A stretch of 34,876 bases of DNA. It comes from an uncultured Clostridia bacterium (GTDB lineage Bacteria > Bacillota > Clostridia > Christensenellales > Aristaeellaceae). The stretch is taken from positions 1 through 34,876 of the forward strand of contig CAKUFA010000027.1 in assembly GCA_934647165.1 (NCBI GenBank), read 5' to 3'. A program made the translations under genes and the position numbers. This document shows, piece after piece, positions 14,642 through 22,906 of this stretch (positions within the stretch are counted from its first letter, which is position 1; each line of letters begins with the position of its first letter). The notes below the pieces were generated by a model. That model saw nothing but the letters and a program-made list of their open reading frames with translations. It did no database searches and was not told where the DNA came from.

Positions 14642-16618
14642 TTACTTGTCAATGTTGGACTTGGGGTCCATCACGTCGCGCAGCGTGTCGCCAACGATGT
14701 TGATGCAAATCGTGGTAACCGCCAGGAACAGGGAAGTGAACAGCCACTGCCACCAGTAGTTGCCAATGATGGTGGCGTTGTTCGCGCCATTGAGCATGTT
14801 GCCCCAGGTGGGCCGCGGATAGTTAACGCCAAAGCCCAGATAGCTCAGGGAGGACTCCGTCAGCATGCAGCCGGCAAAGTCCAGCGTCAGCGTCACCAGA
14901 ATGACGGATACAACGTTGGGCAGGATGTGCTTGAAGGCAATCGTCCACTCGCTTACACCCATGGCCTTGGCCGCCGTGACATATTCGCTCTCGCGCGCCA
15001 CAAGCACCTGCCCGCGCACAAGGCGCGCCAGGGAAGGCCATGTCAATATTCCCAGAATCACCATGATAATGAAGATACGCGCATCCTCACTCAGGGTCAT
15101 CTGGCTCATCACAGAGGACAGAATCATGGCGAAAGGCAGGAATGGAATGGATGAGAAGATCTCCGTCACACGCATGAGTACCATGTCCACCTTGCCGCCG
15201 AAATAGCCGGACAGGCAGCCAATGATGATGCCGATGATGGTGGAGAAAATAACAGCCACAGCACCGATGGTCATGGTCATGCGGCCGCCCGAGCAAATGC
15301 GCTGGAAGATATCCGCGCCGTAGGTATCGGTGCCGAAGACGTATCCCTTCAGGCCCCAGCTATCCATCAGCTTGTTGTTCTCATCCACCGCATAGTTCTG
15401 GAATGCGCCCGCAAACACCTTCGAAACGCCCGCCTTCTTGGTTGCTTCAGCCTGGCCGAAGTGATTCTTGCCCCAGGAAAGCACACGTCCTTTGTTGGTG
15501 ATGCCTGTGTAGTGATACGTGCCCGCGCTGATGCTGCCGATAATGAAGCGCTCGTCCTCATCCATAGCAGGAATGGGCAGCGCATCGGCGGTGAAGTCGC
15601 CGCTCAGGGCAACGGAACCATCGCTCAGCTCCAAGCACAGCGTGTCGTTGGTGGTTACAATCCGCTCAATGGTGCGGCCGTTCAGGAACTCCTTGGTCTT
15701 CACAGGGCTTTCGTTCACGTTTCCGCGCATGGTGGTATACAGTCCGCGGGTACCGGTGAACACGCTGGTGCCTTCTTCCTTCACACCCACAATGTAGTTC
15801 AGCAGGAAGGCTACGTCCTTCATCCCGGTGCTGCCAATGAACTTGTCAATGTTCGCATAGGTCATGCGGTTACCCCATACATACAGGGTACCGTCATTCA
15901 TCAAGATGGCGGAGCACTGATAGCCGCAGGTCAGCTTCTTGATGTTGGCAACATCCACGCCGCCCTCCTGCATCAGCTCTTCCGGCATCATGGCAATGTT
16001 GGGGTTGTCTGCCATTTCAGCCGAGTTGCCATACTGACCCATGCGTTTGTTGCCCCAGCCATATACCCGGCCGTTTTCACCAATGGCAATGATGTGGTCA
16101 ATGCCGGCGGCTACCATGGCAATCTTGGTGTTCTTTACTTCCTCGGGGATATCCGCCACATTGATGCCGGTGGTGCCAATCTGCGTGGCGCCCCACACGT
16201 ACACCTTGCCCGCGTTGGACAGTCCCACCGTAAAGCTGCCGGAAGAATCAATCATCTTGATGTCGTTCTTCAGCTCATTCGGCACGGACATCATGCTCAG
16301 CGTTGGCGGCACGCTTTTCTGCGTAACCTCAGTATAGTTGTCGCTGTAATTCTTCAGGAAATGCGGGCCAATGAACACAAACAGGAACATGGCTATCACC
16401 ACGCACAGGGCAAAAACCGCCAGCTTGTGCTCCAGGAAGTTGCGCACCAGCTGCTTGCCGGGGCTGACAATCTCCTCCACATCGTTGGCGCGGTTTTCCT
16501 CCTGCCGTGCCAGCGTTTCATCGGCATATTCGCGGCTTGCGCCCATGAAGGCGCGCTTGATCCACCGGAAGGGCGCGAAGCCTTTCTTGGAGGAGCGATT
16601 GTTTTTCTTGTCACTCAT
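14642..16618 (-). CDS. oppC: OppC-like permease with an inserted RCC1-type beta-propeller
   Basis: The 658-residue protein is twice the usual OppC size (about 300). Residues 1-64 are a charged cytoplasmic tail and about 65-86 are TM1 (KLAVFALCVVIAMFLFVFIG). The ordinary permease resumes at GYVFGTDTYGADIF (about 425-438) and continues through TM2-TM6, with the ATPase-coupling EAA loop EYVTAAKAMGVSEWTIAFKH (545-564). Between them, about 118-424, are seven repeats of the RCC1 pattern (hydrophobic strand, then D/N-G-x-V-x-x-W-G): GKVYVWG (137-143), GRVYGWG (183-189), GTLYVWG (243-249), GTSVFTG (283-289), GSVALSG (334-340), GRVLSWG (377-383) and NKLMDSWG (415-422). Seven is the blade number of RCC1 propellers. 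In OppC topology this loop is outside the membrane, on the binding-protein docking face. GGAGGAG precedes the ATG. Confidence 0.93.
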   Translation of the reverse strand: MSDKKNNRSSKKGFAPFRWIKRAFMGASREYADETLARQEENRANDVEEIVSPGKQLVRNFLEHKLAVFALCVVIAMFLFVFIGPHFLKNYSDNYTEVTQKSVPPTLSMMSVPNELKNDIKMIDSSGSFTVGLSNAGKVYVWGATQIGTTGINVADIPEEVKNTKIAMVAAGIDHIIAIGENGRVYGWGNKRMGQYGNSAEMADNPNIAMMPEELMQEGGVDVANIKKLTCGYQCSAILMNDGTLYVWGNRMTYANIDKFIGSTGMKDVAFLLNYIVGVKEEGTSVFTGTRGLYTTMRGNVNESPVKTKEFLNGRTIERIVTTNDTLCLELSDGSVALSGDFTADALPIPAMDEDERFIIGSISAGTYHYTGITNKGRVLSWGKNHFGQAEATKKAGVSKVFAGAFQNYAVDENNKLMDSWGLKGYVFGTDTYGADIFQRICSGGRMTMTIGAVAVIFSTIIGIIIGCLSGYFGGKVDMVLMRVTEIFSSIPFLPFAMILSSVMSQMTLSEDARIFIIMVILGILTWPSLARLVRGQVLVARESEYVTAAKAMGVSEWTIAFKHILPNVVSVILVTLTLDFAGCMLTESSLSYLGFGVNYPRPTWGNMLNGANNATIIGNYWWQWLFTSLFLAVTTICINIVGDTLRDVMDPKSNIDK

Positions 16619-16637
16619 GGCACTTCTCCTCCTTCAC

Positions 16638-17681
16638 TTATTTGCTCACGCGCACGCGCGGGTCAACCAGTCCGTATACAATGTCGATAATCAGGTTGCC
16701 CAGCAGGGACAACAGAACGTAGAACATCTGCAAAAGCATGATAACATCGAAGTCTGCCGTGCGCAGGGAAGAAATCATCAGGTCGCCCATGCCGTTGAGT
16801 GCAAACATCTGCTCAATAACCACCGAGCCGGAGAAGATGCTCAGGAACCAGCCCACCACCAGCGTCACAATGGGGATCAACGCATTGCGCCACGCATGGG
16901 AGTAGATGATGGCCTTTTCCCGCACGCCCTTGGCGCGAGCGGTCTTGATGCAGTCCATGCTCAGCGCTTCAATCATGGATGCGCGGACATAGCGCGTCAT
17001 GCCGCCCAGGGAGCAGAACGTCATGGTAATCAGCGGCAGGGCAAGGAAGTACATCCGATCCGTGAAGAACTTCCAGCCCGTATAGCTGCTGCCAGGGGTT
17101 TTGATGCCGCTCGGCGGGAAGATGTGCAGCTTGGAGCAGAAGATCCAGATGAACAGGATGGCAATCAGGAAGGTCGGCAGGCTGTAGCCGATGATGGTCA
17201 GCATCTGCACTGCCTGGTCGCCACGGCTGTTTTTCTTCACAGCACAATGGATGCCCAGCGGAATGGTAATTCCCAGCGCAAGAATAGTGGCGAATATATT
17301 GATAAATATGGTATTGGCCATGCGCGGCTTCACAACATTTATGACGTCGTCACGCGCCTCATATGAATAGCCAAAGTTGCCCTGCAGCAGGCCGTTGTAC
17401 GAACCGTCATACAGCGGATACAGGCCCACCCAGCGGAGGTAGCGCACTACCATGTTGTTGGTATCTGTACCGTACCGGCGCTGATACTGGAGGTACAGAT
17501 CGTTGAATCGCTTGTCCATGTCCGCAGCGGACATGCCTTTTTTCATGGTTTGGAGCTCGGCCTTTGCATCCGTATAGGCGCGGTTGCTCGGCACCAGGTT
17601 GTAAATCAAGAACATAATGAAGGATAGGAGCACCAGCACGACAAGCATGTACCCGACGCGCTTGACAATGTATTTACCCAT
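16638..17681 (-). CDS. oppB: Peptide-type ABC transporter permease (OppB-like)
   Basis: One of the two membrane subunits forming the translocation path with OppC. The 347 residues begin MGKYIVKRVGYMLVVLVLLS (TM1), followed by a long external loop (about 33-125) with a charged helix-like part (LQTMKKGMSAADMDKRFNDL) and the family element LLQGNFGYSYE, then TM2-TM6. The EAA coupling loop is EALSMDCIKTARAKGVREKA and the end is the typical DIVYGLVDPRVRVSK. It is about 40 residues longer than E. coli OppB (306), mostly in the external loop. I chose the ATG at 17681 (GAGGAA upstream) over an earlier in-frame codon that would start inside the intergenic hairpin region. The oppC start is 19 bp downstream of its stop. 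Confidence 0.94.
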   Translation of the reverse strand: MGKYIVKRVGYMLVVLVLLSFIMFLIYNLVPSNRAYTDAKAELQTMKKGMSAADMDKRFNDLYLQYQRRYGTDTNNMVVRYLRWVGLYPLYDGSYNGLLQGNFGYSYEARDDVINVVKPRMANTIFINIFATILALGITIPLGIHCAVKKNSRGDQAVQMLTIIGYSLPTFLIAILFIWIFCSKLHIFPPSGIKTPGSSYTGWKFFTDRMYFLALPLITMTFCSLGGMTRYVRASMIEALSMDCIKTARAKGVREKAIIYSHAWRNALIPIVTLVVGWFLSIFSGSVVIEQMFALNGMGDLMISSLRTADFDVIMLLQMFYVLLSLLGNLIIDIVYGLVDPRVRVSK

Positions 17682-17749
17682 TGAACATTCCTCGCTTCGA
17701 CTCCCGTTAGGGAAAGGCTTTCGATGGACTTTCCGCAAACTGTAATACC

Positions 17750-17807
17750 CCCCAGGGCAGTCGGGAGATACCTCCACTGCCCTGGGGGAAGGGAGCGAAA
17801 CGCTCCC
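17750..17807 (-). promoter_or_regulatory. Two hairpins between the binding-protein gene and oppB
   Basis: CCCCAGGGCAGT (17750-17761) pairs perfectly with ACTGCCCTGGGG (17776-17787), and GGGAGCG (17791-17797) with CGCTCCC (17801-17807). On the minus strand no T-run follows. Such structures after a binding-protein gene usually protect its mRNA 3' end and give it a higher level than the permease genes; partial termination is possible. Confidence 0.65.
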
Positions 17808-17830
17808 GCACCCGGTCTATTTGCTGTGTT

Positions 17831-19987
17831 TTACTTCAGCCAGTACACGTCGGCCATATCCTTGATGTAGTACGAGTTGTAGTCGTCATACATGCCGGGA
17901 TCAATGGTCATATTATAGGAATAGTCATACACAGCGGAGGTGAAACCGGTCGCGAAGTTGAACACGGAGTACATCGGGCTGCCGGAATAGTAGCCGTACA
18001 CAGCCGACTGATACAGCTCGTCCAGCATCGGGGCAAAGTCACCGATGGTATCCTGAACGTTGAAGCCAGCAGCGATCATGTTGTCGTTGTTCTCAAAGCC
18101 GGTCATCAGCTGATCGGTGAAGGGGTTGTCGGAGGTGCCGTACCAGTTGATCGCCAGGGGCATGTAGTAATCATCGCCCACCTTGGTGGTCACATAAGCG
18201 CCGTCCTTGGACTTGTAGTTGATGTCGTTCTCGGAAGCCTCGGCAGCGGGGATCTTCTTATAGCGAACACCCTCCACATACTCGTTGCCGTCCTTGTCGT
18301 ACACCCAGCCGCCGTTGGTCAGCACTTCGATGGCGCTGTCCACGCTGGTGGCATAGGCGTTCAGGATCATGCCCTGCTCCACAGCAGCCTTGTACATCCA
18401 GCTGCCGGCATAATAGGGGCCGTCCACCACGCCGCCGTAGCCGCCGGTGAAGTCCTTGGCGAACTTGGCGCGATCCATGCAGTACGCAATGGCCTGACGC
18501 ACTTCGGTGTACTTCACGGGGCCGTAGTCGGCACGGAAGCCCAGCTTGCCATAGCCAGCGCGGCTGTAGTGGGTGTAAACATACTTGCCTTCGGAAGCAT
18601 CAGCCAGTGCCAGAGCTTCATTGGTCTCGTCGCCGCCGGTGATGCCGGCAATCACGTCCAGCGTGCCAGCCTTCAGGTCTTCCAGCTGGGTGCTGCTCAC
18701 GATCTTCTTGTAAACAACTTTCTGGATGGAAGGCTTCGCGCCCTCATAGTTGCCCTTGAAGTAGGGGTTGATTTCCAGCACGGCGGACTTATCGCTGTTG
18801 TCGTAGCTCTTCACAACATAAGCGCCGGTGTAGGGATAGGTCTCATCGGTGTTCTGCGCAGTAGCGGTGATCAGGTCAGCCTTCTCGAACTTGTCGCCAT
18901 TCTTGGCGTAGAAGGATTCGGTCAGGTAGCAGCCGTTGCCGTCGTCCTTCACGTCCGCATCGCCAATCCACATGGCGCTGTAGTAGGGGCTCATGGCAGC
19001 GTAGGTCACAGCGTAGAAATAGGGCAGATAGTCGGGGCTGATGGTGATGGAGAAAGTGTAATCATCAATCAGGCGCAGACCCGCGAATTCCTTCGTGCCG
19101 GAGCCTTCGGTACCGTCATAGGTGTTGAAGGACTCAAAGCCAACGAAGTTCAGGCCAGCCTTGTGATCCTTGCCGGCAGCGGCAACAGCCACAGGGGAGG
19201 AGAACACCAGCGGGAACACCAGATAGTCCTTCGCCGTGATGGCGGAACCATCGGAGAACTTCAGGTCGTCATAAATGGTGATGGTATAGGTGCGGGAACC
19301 ATCCTCATTATCAACCTCGCTGTGCTCCTTTACAACGGTTTTGTTGTACTCGTAGCCGCCTTCCTTGGTGGTTTCAACCGTACCAAGGCCATTCACCAAG
19401 TTGGACACATCGAGATCGGCAGCGCCGGGTTGGGTACCGCCGAAAGTAGAATAACGGAACTTGCCGGACAAATCGGTGGTGTTGCCCAGGATGATGCTGT
19501 TATCCGCCTTTTCGCTCGTCCAGTCGATCAGGGCAGCCGCAGGATCCCAGAAGGGGTTGGTGGGATACTCCGCCACGCCCTTGATCTGAGCGTTGTACAG
19601 ATCATAGTACTCGTTGGAGTACAGCGGGATTTCAGGCAGCAGGGTGTTCCAGCGCTGCATGTACAGACGCCACCAGGCCGCGTACACATCGTCTTCCGTC
19701 TCGTAATCGCCGGCCACTTTGGTGTTGTACACCATGGCCATGCTCAGGAAGTCCAGGCCCAGTTCATACTTCTGGCCGTCCTTCTCAATGTAGCACAGGC
19801 CAGTTTCTTCGTCTTCCTCCACATCGGCAATGGTGATGTCCTTGCCGAACTGCTTATACAGGGAGGTATAGTCCTCACCCCACACTTTGCCGGTGAGGGT
19901 CTTGGTTTCCGCTTCCTCAGCAAACGCCGCGGGAACCAGGCTCAGCAGCATCGTGAAGGCAAGCGCCAGGGAAAGCAGCTTCTTCAT
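17831..19987 (-). CDS. Peptide-type (family 5) substrate-binding protein, apparently circularly permuted
   Basis: The 718-residue extracytoplasmic protein has a Sec signal peptide ending AAFA before EEAE, with no lipobox Cys. Residues about 163-718 read as a family 5 (OppA/DppA) body: SIILGNTTDLSGKFRYSTFG, DLKFSDGSAITAKDYLVFP, YTFSITISPDYLPYFYAV, YTGAYVVKSYD, KYTEVRQAIAYCMDRAKF. The element that normally closes this fold (helix, then PxIPLYSN-strand, then G-V/Y and a terminal W) lies instead near the N-terminus, about 78-157 (YAAWWRLYMQRWNTLLP, EIPLYSNEYYDLYNAQIKGV). The protein ends at DMADVYWLK without it. The other family 5 protein here (30864-33026) has the matching segment at its C-terminus. 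The gene is first in the operon. Ligand unknown; peptides are the family default. Confidence 0.92.
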   Translation of the reverse strand: MKKLLSLALAFTMLLSLVPAAFAEEAETKTLTGKVWGEDYTSLYKQFGKDITIADVEEDEETGLCYIEKDGQKYELGLDFLSMAMVYNTKVAGDYETEDDVYAAWWRLYMQRWNTLLPEIPLYSNEYYDLYNAQIKGVAEYPTNPFWDPAAALIDWTSEKADNSIILGNTTDLSGKFRYSTFGGTQPGAADLDVSNLVNGLGTVETTKEGGYEYNKTVVKEHSEVDNEDGSRTYTITIYDDLKFSDGSAITAKDYLVFPLVFSSPVAVAAAGKDHKAGLNFVGFESFNTYDGTEGSGTKEFAGLRLIDDYTFSITISPDYLPYFYAVTYAAMSPYYSAMWIGDADVKDDGNGCYLTESFYAKNGDKFEKADLITATAQNTDETYPYTGAYVVKSYDNSDKSAVLEINPYFKGNYEGAKPSIQKVVYKKIVSSTQLEDLKAGTLDVIAGITGGDETNEALALADASEGKYVYTHYSRAGYGKLGFRADYGPVKYTEVRQAIAYCMDRAKFAKDFTGGYGGVVDGPYYAGSWMYKAAVEQGMILNAYATSVDSAIEVLTNGGWVYDKDGNEYVEGVRYKKIPAAEASENDINYKSKDGAYVTTKVGDDYYMPLAINWYGTSDNPFTDQLMTGFENNDNMIAAGFNVQDTIGDFAPMLDELYQSAVYGYYSGSPMYSVFNFATGFTSAVYDYSYNMTIDPGMYDDYNSYYIKDMADVYWLK

Positions 19988-20057
19988 GATCAGTTCCATC
20001 CTTTCTGAATCTTTCCCCACCGTGCAAATGTTGAATTTTGTACGGTAGATAGCATTT

Positions 20058-20086
20058 ATTTTACTTCAGCGTGAACGTTTTGTCAA
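20058..20086 (-). promoter_or_regulatory. Sigma-A promoter of the Opp-type operon
   Basis: On the minus strand TTGACA (20081-20086), 17-bp spacer, TAAAAT (20058-20063), about 70 bp before the binding-protein start. A near-consensus promoter suggests strong constitutive expression; no operator palindrome is apparent. Confidence 0.8.
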
Positions 20087-20561
20087 CCTTTCGTGAAGAT
20101 TTCGCGGCGGCTTCATGCAGGTTTTTTACCTATTCCATGCACAAAACGGAACAAAATGAAGTTTTTGCCGCCTTTTTATGCAGTTTCTTTTCTTTTTGAC
20201 GCATTTGCAAGGCTGAATGTTCGCCTTTTTGCGTGGAAAGCTTCATTTTCATCCAGTCTTGTATTTTTTCTGTTTTTTGCATAATGTTCCAGTGGTCTCC
20301 ATTGCGGCATTCATTTTCTTGTCAACCTTCCATTTTACAGCGTCTCCGCACTGCAACCACAGGTCGCACGTGCCCGGTAAAAGTTCATTTTTCCCTTCTT
20401 TTCCCTTGTCGTTTTTTCCTTCCTTACCAAGTTGTCTTTGCATGTTCTGTAATCATGTAATTTCGCCGTTTCCCGCCCTTGCCGCCGGCAGAAAAGACGC
20501 CGCCTTAAAGAAACAGCAAACCCGGCACCGTCTCGTGAGCAAGATTACGGTTTCAAAAACA
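20087..20561. other. Pyrimidine-rich intergenic stretch
   Basis: About 475 bp without a convincing gene. The plus strand is T- and C-rich (for example CTTCTTTTCCCTTGTCGTTT around 20396), lower in GC than its surroundings. Short ORFs here have no good ribosome sites and low-complexity Phe/Ser/Leu-rich products. It may contain regulatory DNA for the Opp-type operon or be a decayed gene; nothing specific is recognised. Confidence 0.5.
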
Positions 20562-20604
20562 GGATCGCGGGAATACGCTGGTTGTCCAGCACATTCCCGG
20601 GATC
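20562..20604. terminator. Terminator after the GH140-like gene
   Basis: An inverted repeat (GCGGGAAT around 20567-20574 with ATTCCCGGGATC 20593-20604, plus GCTGG/CCAGC in the interior) lies about 40 bp after the glycosidase stop codon. On the minus strand the stem exits into CCTGTTTTTG; the plus-strand exit is CTTTTCC. Confidence 0.65.
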
Positions 20605-20644
20605 TTTTCCTATCTGCTTTTTCTTCGCAACAGGATGTTTGCGC

Positions 20645-21958
20645 TTATTCCGCCCGAATGAGCAGCACCCAGTCGTTGTCCTGGGTCAATCGTGCAACAG
20701 GGCGCACCTGTGCCTCCGTTTTCCCTGTCAATTCAGCAAAATAGCTCCTGCACCCGCTGACAGGGTTCATCCACCAGGCGTGCAGGGTTCTCCCCTGCCA
20801 CGGCGTCAAATCAACGGCGAACGCTTCACCCAGATAGTCATAAGCCATGAGGAAATCCTTGCCCGCAAACAGGCTGATGCGGTGATACTTCTCCCCCTGT
20901 TCGCTGCGCAAAAGCTGCTGGGCAGGCGCCCCATGCTGATAGTCAACGCTCTCCATCAGTGCGCGCAGGATGCCCATTTCACCGCTGCCCACATGATGGC
21001 ACGCCTGCCACCACGGAAACCGCACGCCGTACCCGCCGGGCTTAAGAGGGTTGGCATACATCTGCTGAATGCTGTTGTCGCCATACGTGTGCCCCATTGC
21101 ACCGGCAAACACCGACCAATAGGCATAGCGGCGCACATCCCATTCCCGCCAATAGGGCTGCGACCTGTCATGCAATCCCTGCAAAATCAGCTCATAGCTG
21201 GGTTCGCCATCCACCGTGGGCTTTGGCGGATCCATGGCCAGATCCCGCGCCACATAGCGCCAGTTATCCTCGCCAAAGAACGTTTCTTTATCCAGCCGGT
21301 TGTCATCCCATGCGCCAAGGGACGTCTGATCGTACCGCCGATGGCCGCTTTGGAACATGTTGAAGTCCAGCCATTCCTCCCCATGGAACCACAGGCTGGA
21401 GGATGTGCGGCCGAAGGGGTGGTATCCGATCAGAGTATCCGGGCACAGCTGCTTCAGCAGCCTTCCCGCCCTGCAATACAAGTCGTGATACCGGTCGCCG
21501 CGGATATCTCCGCCCAGCAGCCAGATCACATTTTTCCGCCTGCCATAACGTGCGGCAAGAAAGCGAATATAGCGATCCATGTCCTCGCTCTTTAGCAGCT
21601 CGGATTGAACAATGCTCCCCCACGTTGGCAACAGCGCCATGTACAGCCCGCGCTCCTCCGCCAAGTCCACCACTTTGTCCACATAGACCCAATAGGCCGG
21701 ATCCGCAGCATCGCGTTCCGCAGCGGCCAGGCTGGACATCTGCATGTTTGGCAGGCTGTGAATCAGCACGGACTGAATGACCGTGAATCCCTTGTCCCTT
21801 CGGTTTGTAAGATACATTTTTGCCTGATCTTCATCCGTTGTCTGGCACAGCAGCCACGCAGTGTCCGCCAGCCAGAAAAAGGGCTGGTTTCCGTTTTGCA
21901 GATAACGATGATTCTCCCCAATGTGCAGCCTTCCCGCGTCCCATGGTTTTTCCTGCAT
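20645..21958 (-). CDS. GH140-like (DUF4038) glycoside hydrolase, cytoplasmic
   Basis: The 437 residues match the apiosidase-like DUF4038 family: QPFFWLADTAWLL (25-37) is its typical opening of the TIM barrel, NVIWLLGGD (143-151) holds the likely acid/base Asp (D151) and VDGEPSYE (249-256) the likely nucleophile Glu (E252), by analogy with the characterised GH140 apiosidase. The last 90 residues (FLMAYDYLGEAFAVDLTPW, then AWWMNPVSG) fit the beta-sandwich that usually follows. There is no signal peptide, so it should act on imported oligosaccharides, in line with its place after the sugar transporter genes. Whether it releases apiose or another sugar cannot be told. The ATG at 21958 has AAAGGAG upstream; a 23-codon longer frame begins inside the terminator at 22006-22042 and is rejected. 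Confidence 0.88.
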   Translation of the reverse strand: MQEKPWDAGRLHIGENHRYLQNGNQPFFWLADTAWLLCQTTDEDQAKMYLTNRRDKGFTVIQSVLIHSLPNMQMSSLAAAERDAADPAYWVYVDKVVDLAEERGLYMALLPTWGSIVQSELLKSEDMDRYIRFLAARYGRRKNVIWLLGGDIRGDRYHDLYCRAGRLLKQLCPDTLIGYHPFGRTSSSLWFHGEEWLDFNMFQSGHRRYDQTSLGAWDDNRLDKETFFGEDNWRYVARDLAMDPPKPTVDGEPSYELILQGLHDRSQPYWREWDVRRYAYWSVFAGAMGHTYGDNSIQQMYANPLKPGGYGVRFPWWQACHHVGSGEMGILRALMESVDYQHGAPAQQLLRSEQGEKYHRISLFAGKDFLMAYDYLGEAFAVDLTPWQGRTLHAWWMNPVSGCRSYFAELTGKTEAQVRPVARLTQDNDWVLLIRAE

Positions 21959-22005
21959 TGCTTGCAACACTCCTTTGCATTTTCCCTTTGCCGGCACATT
22001 CCCAC

Positions 22006-22042
22006 AAAAAAGGCCGAGAACACGCACGTGCTCTCGCCTTTC
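22006..22042 (-). terminator. Terminator between the second permease and the glycosidase gene
   Basis: On the minus strand AAAGGCGAGAGCAC (22029-22042) pairs, with one G-U and one bulge, with GTGTTCTCGGCCTTT and runs into a T6 tract. It begins about 10 bp after the permease stop. The glycosidase gene would then depend on readthrough or on a promoter within about 50 bp that I do not see. Confidence 0.75.
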
Positions 22043-22052
22043 AGCATTGGCA

Positions 22053-22892
22053 TCAGCCCTTCACACTCCCTGCCGTCACCCCGTCCATCAGATACCGGTT
22101 GAAGAACAGGAACAGTAGGAATACAGGAATCAGCGACAGGGTGGACATGGCGAACATGGGGCCGAAGTTGGTACCCTGCGCATCCGCAAAGCCCTTGATG
22201 GCCAACGATACCGTTTTGAGGGCCGGCTTGGTCAGATACAGCAGGGGGCCCATGTAGTCATCCCAAATCCAATAGAAGGAAATAACCGTCGTTGTGATGA
22301 TGGACGGCCCCATCAGCGGCACAATAATGCGCGCAAAAATGGAATACTTGTTGCAGCCGTCAATCATGGCCGCCTCATCCAGCTCCTTGGGCAAGCCGCG
22401 CACAAACTGCATCATCATATAAATGAAGAACGGCCAGCCAAGGAATTTGGGCAGAATCAGCGGAATGAAGGTACCCACGCAGTTCAGGCTATTCCAGATG
22501 ATGTACTGCGGAATCATCAGCACCTGACCCGGCAGGAGCATGGTCATAATCATGGCCGTAAACCACAGCTTGCGCCCCTTAAAATTGACACGTCCCAGCG
22601 CATAGGCCACCATGGCGGAGGAAATCACCGTGCCCAGCGTGCCCAGGCAGGATACCAGCAGCGAATTGCCAAAGTAATTGCCAAATGTCAGCTGCCCCGC
22701 GCCATACCAGCCGTCCGGATAGTTGGTGAAAATCCAGTCGCTCGGCAAAAAGGTCGCCTTGGGACCTAGAATTTCGCTTTTGATTTTGAAGGACGAAAGA
22801 ATCATCCACACCACAGGGTAAATCATCAAAAGCCCAAAAGCCACCACAAAGAAGTGATAAATCACATTGTTAATGATTCTTCTCTTTTTCAT
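22053..22892 (-). CDS. Carbohydrate ABC transporter permease (MalG/AraQ type)
   Basis: One of two membrane subunits of a CUT1-family sugar importer. The 279 residues start with a short cytoplasmic tail (MKKRRIINNVIYHFF), contain six predicted membrane segments and the coupling motif EAAMIDGCNKYSIFARIIVP (about 195), which contacts the ATPase. The end (RYLMDGVTAGSVKG) is the usual closing DGxTAGSVKG of the MalG-type family. AGGAGGG precedes the ATG. The gene follows the first permease by 14 bp. Substrate is not readable but is linked to the GH140-like enzyme next to it. Confidence 0.95.
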   Translation of the reverse strand: MKKRRIINNVIYHFFVVAFGLLMIYPVVWMILSSFKIKSEILGPKATFLPSDWIFTNYPDGWYGAGQLTFGNYFGNSLLVSCLGTLGTVISSAMVAYALGRVNFKGRKLWFTAMIMTMLLPGQVLMIPQYIIWNSLNCVGTFIPLILPKFLGWPFFIYMMMQFVRGLPKELDEAAMIDGCNKYSIFARIIVPLMGPSIITTTVISFYWIWDDYMGPLLYLTKPALKTVSLAIKGFADAQGTNFGPMFAMSTLSLIPVFLLFLFFNRYLMDGVTAGSVKG

Positions 22893-22906
22893 TTTCTACG
22901 CCCTCC

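Noticed and set aside
18569..20008. 479-codon plus-strand frame opposite the binding protein
   Set aside because: Antisense shadow of a GC-rich gene; composition (Val/Gly/His-rich) is that of an anti-frame and it has no start signals.
20217..20744. Plus-strand ORFs in the pyrimidine-rich gap
   Set aside because: Phe/Ser/Pro-rich low-complexity products, no ribosome site, and they run into the antisense of the glycosidase gene.
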